Positions 18,521 to 23,085 of a stretch of DNA of 23,085 nt are shown here, piece after piece. The position numbers and the translations under genes were made by a program. The first letter of the stretch is position 1, and each line of letters opens with the position of its first letter. The stretch is from Spirogloea muscicola. Lineage: Eukaryota > Streptophyta > Zygnematophyceae > Spirogloeales > Spirogloeaceae. The notes below the pieces were generated by a model that was not told where the DNA came from, made no database searches, and worked only from the letters and a program-made list of their open reading frames with translations. The DNA lies in contig WELB01000061.1 of the NCBI GenBank assembly GCA_009602725.1, forward strand, positions 17,166 through 40,250, given 5' to 3'.

Positions 18521-19853
18521 TGGATCAGTAACAGACCAAGGGGCGGTCAGGGTACCCCGCAGGGTGTGACACCCGTCGGGTTCCCGGTATTTATGGGGAT
18601 TGTCTCTTACATCATCTGCTGACCTTTATCTCCTGTCCGTTACACTATCTTGCGTTAGGAATCTTCTGCTGTTGGGTGCTGGAGCGAGCTCCGCAAGTGC
18701 GTAGGTAGCACCAACTATAGATGCTTTTAGTACCGCAGGGACTAAAAAGTACCGCAGGGAGGCGGGAGCCCCTGCCGCACCGCCGCCACCAGCGACGTCG
18801 GCTGGACGGCATCGGGACCGCTCCGCAGCTCTAGCATCGCGGTCATCAAAGCAATTCATCACATGCAAGATCTGCTACACAGCGGAGCCCGGGTCTCGCT
18901 CCGACTATCCGTAGATCCGAGGGTAGCGGCCCCCTCCAGCGCCGCCGCCGCGCCNGCCGCCGTCACCAGGCGGGCCCCTGGACGCGGCCGGGGCGGCGCC
19001 GCAGTCGCAGGCGCGGCGAGCGCTGGCGCTCGTCTGCGGCGGCTGCCAGTGCTGAAGGCAATTCCCCGTCAACGGCCTTCATTTCGACGGCTGCGGCAAA
19101 GCGGCGCCGGCGTTGACTGACGACAGGGGATGCCAATGGTTGTCACAGTCACGGCGCCGCGGCTCGCAGCCGCGCTGCCCATGGCCTCCAAGGCCAAGGC
19201 GCCGCAGCCGCCGCCGCCGCTCGCCGCAGTTCAGGAGCCGCCGCCGCCGCCGCCTCCGCCGCCGGCTCACGAGGACCCGCCGCCAGCCCGCCTGCGGTCC
19301 GCGACAACGGCGCCGCGCTCTGCGCGGCTAGCGTCGGAGAGAGGGCAGCCCCAGAGCCTGTCGCTGTCGCCCGAGACGGCGCAGCTGTACCTGCCGCGGA
19401 CCGTCGCGCTCGCTCCCAAGCAGGCAAGAGCCCTCGCCAGGGGGATGGGCCAGGATCGCCTTGTTGACATTGCCATTGGCATGTACTCATGTACTCGGAA
19501 AAACCGCAGTTTTGAGGAGCCTAACTAACACCTTCTGAGTGAGAGGCTCAGACTGAGACAGTCAGCTCACTTGGCCACCCTTGTCCAGACAATAACCAGC
19601 ACCTGTATCAGTCACCAGCTCAAGTTCCCCTTCTAGACAAACTCTTCAATACTATTCTGCTAGCCTGAGTTCTTGCTGTCTTAATCTGGTCGAGCCAATC
19701 CCTTAAACATACGCTGACTTACTACCACTTAAAGATCAATCATTCCCGTCCCTGCTCACACAGTCGGAGGCGTGGTTCATGACCAGCTCCAACTCCCAGC
19801 TCTCTTTGCTTACAGCCTTGATCTTGGTCTAGCGTGTGCAGAGACTGAACAAG
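18521..19853. other. Mostly non-coding region with small repeats and one ambiguous base
   Basis: It contains a near-palindrome GGGTGTGACACCC (18562-18574), a 13-base direct repeat AGTACCGCAGGGA (18729-18741 and 18748-18760), one N at 18955, and a CCG-rich stretch (about 19200-19262) whose open frames on both strands are proline/alanine-rich. The plus-strand frame 19130-19528 could encode 132 aa but has no recognisable domain. Sequence from about 19530 is AT-richer and is probably the promoter of the next gene. Confidence 0.4.
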
Positions 19854-20707
19854 ATGGCGGTAGATGAAGATGGATTTGCCATCATATTCGTTTACGGCAC
19901 CTTGAAGAAGGGCTTCAATAATCACGGCCTTCTTGAGAGGGTATGACGATGTGTCATTCAGCAAACAAATTTCACACATCTTGGCTTCACGTTGAGCTCC
20001 TCCTTTATCAGGGTTCCTGAAGCTCTGTCCCAATTGTGGGGTCTCCATACGTAACTGGCAGACGGTGCCGACTTTGCGCAGGCGATGCAGCAGGGCAATG
20101 TGACATACATGGGCACAGCGATGACCAAGAAAAGGTTCCCGCTTGTTTGTGGGCCGTTCCAAGTCCCTTTCCTTCTGCACCTGCCGGCGCGCGGCACCCA
20201 CGTGAGCAACTGGGCTTTTTCAATGCCTGCCACGACTTGACAAACCCCTCACGAATGCGTGAGGCTTTTGGCTCGCCAACTCAAATTCGCTCGCTTTGAC
20301 TGACGTTCGTACAGGTCCATGGTGAGGTGTACAGGGCGAACAAGGCAGCGCTGAAGCAGCTGGATGAGCTCGAGGGCGTGGATCGAGGGCACTACTTCCG
20401 CTGCCCGCTTGTGTTGACCAATGTCCAGTATTCTGCATCCCATGCGCCTGCCCAATCGAGCGGCGAGCAAGTCAACGGCGTAATGGCAGATGGCAGCAGT
20501 GAAGGCGATGAGGAGTTACTCGCTGAGGCTTACTTTGCTGGGATGCAGTACACGCCAGGGCTGTCCAATGCAGATTACATCGACGCATACACCACAAATG
20601 AGACGGACACTTATGTTCCACGTAAGCATCGTCCTCCAGGACGAACTTTTGTGGAGCACGTCAAAGAGTGGATTGCCAGCTCTGACTTCAGCAATTGGTA
20701 CAAGTAG
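19854..20707 (+). CDS. AIG2-like / gamma-glutamylamine cyclotransferase-like protein, 3 exons, 199 aa
   Basis: Proposed exons are 19854-19940, 20082-20201 and 20315-20707, all GT-AG and phase 0. The family fold cyclises gamma-glutamyl groups to 5-oxoproline, acting on gamma-glutamyl-amines or glutathione-related substrates in the cytosol. Plant AIG2-like members are mostly uncharacterised. Hallmarks are FVYGTLKKGFNNH (12-24), which forms the substrate-binding loop, RFPLVCGPFQVPFLL (47-61), VHGEVY (70-75) and LDELEG (85-90). E89 is the expected catalytic acid. The tail (YTTNETDTYVPRKHRP, then FVEHVKEW) matches the plant subgroup that includes Arabidopsis At3g02910. A serine/glutamate-rich insert at about 108-137 is variable. 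The start has a good context (AAGATGG). The acceptor at 20082 was chosen because it alone keeps frame with exon 1; an in-frame alternative lies nine bases on. No TGTAA signal was found after the stop. Confidence 0.9.
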
Positions 20708-21200
20708 TCTGTCCAACGCCTTTAGGTACAGTGGACTTGGCAGCTCCTGCTTTGCCAGCAGTTGCCCTGGCAGTTCCTTGCAGTGATGCAACTAGATGTT
20801 GCATGCCCTTGAGCTCCATCTGTCAGTTGCTTCAGTCACCTCACATCAGGCCCAGGTGAATAGTTGACAATCTGGCTCACATGCGGCCTCGTCAGGCATG
20901 CTGCGTTTTGACTTAGGTCACGCAACAGGTGGTCCAGTATCTACATACTGCATATTGCAGAGGCCTTTCTGTTACTGGAATCTGCTTAAAGTGAAGTTGA
21001 CTTGTTGACATCCTTGTAGTAAAGGCTGAAAGCTTGACAGCTGCTCTGCTCACGCATATATGCTGGATACTTTAGAAGATGCATCATTCCTTTTCCAACT
21101 GTAGGCAAATGCACGTTGCCACTGGGGTGGATTTGAGCTGCTGATTTTTGGTTGTGCACCAAGATGGAGCTGGTCCAAAGGAAGGTGGTGGTAGTGAAAG
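20708..21200. other. 3' UTR and intergenic sequence, nothing recognised
   Basis: T-rich sequence downstream of the AIG2-like gene without a recognisable coding region. TTGTAGTAAAGG near 21015 is the closest match to a poly(A) signal. Confidence 0.4.
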
Positions 21201-21201
21201 G

Positions 21202-22370
21202 CCAGCCCAGAAAGAACGGACAAGGTCAAAGGGGAAGCCTCACTGCGAAAGCGTTTCAACCGTCTGCAGTACAAGTGGCTAAAACCGATGGCCACTTAAT
21301 AATGACTAAAGAAAGCTGCAAAATAACCAAAGGGCCGTCAGTAGGCTGAGGTGGAAACCAAGGCATGGCCAGCACGCAGATGCAAGGCAAGCGCCTGAGC
21401 TTGACTGAAAGAGAGCGGCCACGTGAGATGCCAGGGCCAACGAGCCCACGGCACTATCACTGTACCGTGCAGAGGTCAAAAGTGGGACGGTGTACCCCGA
21501 ATGGTGCAACACCTGCGCGGTTCTCAATCGCCATCGTCTATCACATTGTCCATGGGCCGCTCTCTCTTGACTAATCTTAGGCGGGTGCCCGCTGCACTGC
21601 CCATTAGAGGCTAGGGGGGTCAGGCAATGTGTACGCATCAGCCTCTTGTTCGCGTCTCGGCGTCCATCATCGGTACTGTTGTTTGTTGTGGAGCTCGTCT
21701 CCGGCTCGTCTCTCCCCATGCCGGAAGAAGCCTAACTGAAAGAGAATGGCTGCAAAAGCCTGCAGCAGATTGGAAAAATACCCCAAGGGGCCAGGAGAGC
21801 GCTTCAGCAGATAACAGCTGCTAGAAAGAAAGTGCTCGCCCATAGAGAAGAGAGGCTGGCAAAGCCAGCCCAAAAACAATGGACAATGTCCAAAGCCAAA
21901 GGAAGAGGTGCCGAAAAGGGACTACTTTACCAAATACAACAACACACTAGGGAAGCTCAGTACCCGCGAGTGAGCAACATCAGATCAGAGTAGCTCGATG
22001 CAGGGAAGGAGGCACTCCGCCGAGACCCGGAGGCGGCGGCCAGAGCGCGTCCTGCGCGTGTGTGGACTGCGTGGGCAAGGGAACGTTGGAACGATACCGC
22101 CAGGCGCATGCGAAAGACTTGGGCGAGCGACCCGGCGGCGTTGAAGCCTACGCATGGCCACTCAGAAACGAATATGGGGAGAAGGTCGTCGGCTCATTCA
22201 CCGCCGGTGGTCTTGTCCTTTTGCGTCGCGTCTTCCCAGGAAGCGCGAGCACAAGTCCAGGCTGCCCGACCTCCTCGATCTTAATGCGTCCGTCGGCCGA
22301 GAAGAGGCTCATACGAAGCAGATGGGTCGTAAACGTTCAGCCGGAACGGAATGGACAAGGTCCATATAAG
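21202..22370 (+). repeat. Cluster of degenerate dispersed repeats
   Basis: A motif of the form CAGCCnnnA...ATGGACAAGGTCC recurs at 21202-21230, 21864-21900 and 22338-22370. ACTGAAAGAGA recurs near 21404 and 21735. The 37-base repeat first seen at 4574-4610 recurs at 21826-21862. All copies face the same way. This looks like fragments of a repetitive element family; open frames crossing it (for example 22062-22439) have no recognised domain. Confidence 0.5.
21826..21862 (+). repeat. Second copy of the 37-base dispersed repeat
   Basis: It matches 4574-4610 with two mismatches over 37 bases, including AAAGTGCTCGCCCATAGAGA. It is followed by AAGCCAGCC, which with the repeat's own GGCTGGC forms a short hairpin. 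Confidence 0.85.
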
Positions 22371-23085
22371 CAGCAAGCACAAATCACGCATCTGCCCAAT
22401 CAAGGGGCTGCTATGGATGATGTGCTCAATGACCACTAATCAACAGCCGCAGTCGGAGTAAGTCCAGCTTAACTTGCCCTGCAGGATATCGGAGGCCGCT
22501 GCTAAGGCGCGGCCTGCACCCAAAACGCCTCGTTGACGCAGTTGCCAGCGCAGCCATGTCGTCTCCGGCACTGGCGTCCGCATGCTTACGCTCCTTTGGA
22601 CATGAAGAGTAGCTCTTCCAAAGGGCGCGAAGGGCCAGCCCACCAAAGATGACAAGCTCTATGAGAGATTGAACGCGAATAGCACGCAAGAAAGGCAAAG
22701 GCGCCTGTAGCCTTACCAACCGCAGCCGCACTCGACTAGCATCTCTCCGATGGCAGCTTCTCGCCGTCAGGAAGTGGCACTCTCAATGGGGGTGGAAGTG
22801 GCACTCTCTACTGGCCAGGCTCGCGCGGCGTGCTGTATCCCGCCGGCGCGGCGAACCGGCTGACTTTAATGCAGCTGGTTCGTGGGCTCAGGTATATCGG
22901 ATGAGATTGTCAGTGTCCCTCCAGCGGTCCATGGCCCACGCTCTGCATCTGCGTGCTGGCCGTGCTCTTGCTGCGGCCTCTGGCTTTCGTCAGGGTGATA
23001 GCTTCCCGGCAGCTAGTCTGTCGGATCTGAGGCTCCTCACTCGTAATTACTGAGTGATCCATCCTCCCCCTGTTTTTCCCATCGC
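22371..23085. other. Right-end sequence, no gene recognised
   Basis: A minus-strand open frame at 22426-22731 has one hydrophobic stretch (LIELVIFGGLALRALW) but no ATG start in frame near its beginning and no family resemblance. A short direct repeat GGAAGTGGCACTCTC occurs twice near 22770-22810. A gene starting beyond the right edge could use this as its promoter. Confidence 0.4.

Noticed and set aside
19130-19528. Possible 132-aa proline-rich protein on the plus strand
   Set aside because: The frame runs through a CCG repeat where both strands are open, it has no recognisable domain, and no splice or poly(A) evidence supports it.
22426-22731. Minus-strand frame with one hydrophobic segment
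   Set aside because: It opens at GTG rather than ATG, matches no family, and a canonical donor near its start would lead nowhere in phase within the window.

Overview
The window looks like nuclear DNA of a green alga, most likely a trebouxiophyte-type chlorophyte. The reasons are GC-rich, intron-dense genes with GT-AG introns of about 100-300 bases, TGTAA-type poly(A) signals, a plant-type interstitial telomere tract (CCCTAAA), and plant-lineage protein families: neprosin, SWEET, a plant-like FYVE repeat protein and an AIG2-like cyclotransferase. The lineage is inferred from these traits, not from a search. No bacterial operon, CRISPR array, rRNA or convincing tRNA was seen.

Layout. 1-838 is a GC-rich upstream region with a 26-base poly-G run and three CACGTG boxes, two of them inside long perfect palindromes. 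839-3611 (+) is a nine-exon gene for a secreted neprosin-family (glutamic peptidase-like) protein of 443 aa. 3612-9024 has no complete gene. It holds a repeat block (about 4350-4610), two related LTR-like 3' ends (about 4640-4955 and 5299-6185), and a small coding-like relic broken by a 52-bp tandem duplication (7855-8140). 9025-13133 (-) is a three-exon gene for a 1220-aa protein: an N-terminal FYVE zinc finger followed by an alternating array of acidic 'LGW' modules and basic 'ALxLKREG' modules. 13583-15504 (+) and 16203-18060 (-) are two complete SWEET sugar transporters placed tail to tail. Between their ends lie a diverged copy of the second gene's 3' end and the telomere-like tract. 18061-19853 is GC-rich and mostly non-coding. 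19854-20707 (+) is a three-exon AIG2-like/gamma-glutamylamine-cyclotransferase-like gene. 20708-23085 shows only dispersed repeats.

All five gene models were assembled by hand from splice consensus, phase agreement and family conservation, and every junction keeps frame. The two SWEET genes share exon lengths exactly for exons 2, 3 and 4 (37, 217 and 159 nt), so they are paralogues from an inverted local duplication. The FYVE gene and the first SWEET gene diverge from a gap of about 450 bp. The genes do not form an obvious pathway. Membrane transport, endosomal lipid binding and secreted proteolysis are adjacent but not evidently co-functional.

The most interesting structure is the inter-SWEET segment: a partial 3'-end duplication joined directly to an interstitial telomeric repeat. 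Second is the modular FYVE repeat protein. I found no clear evidence of a wholly new biological system.
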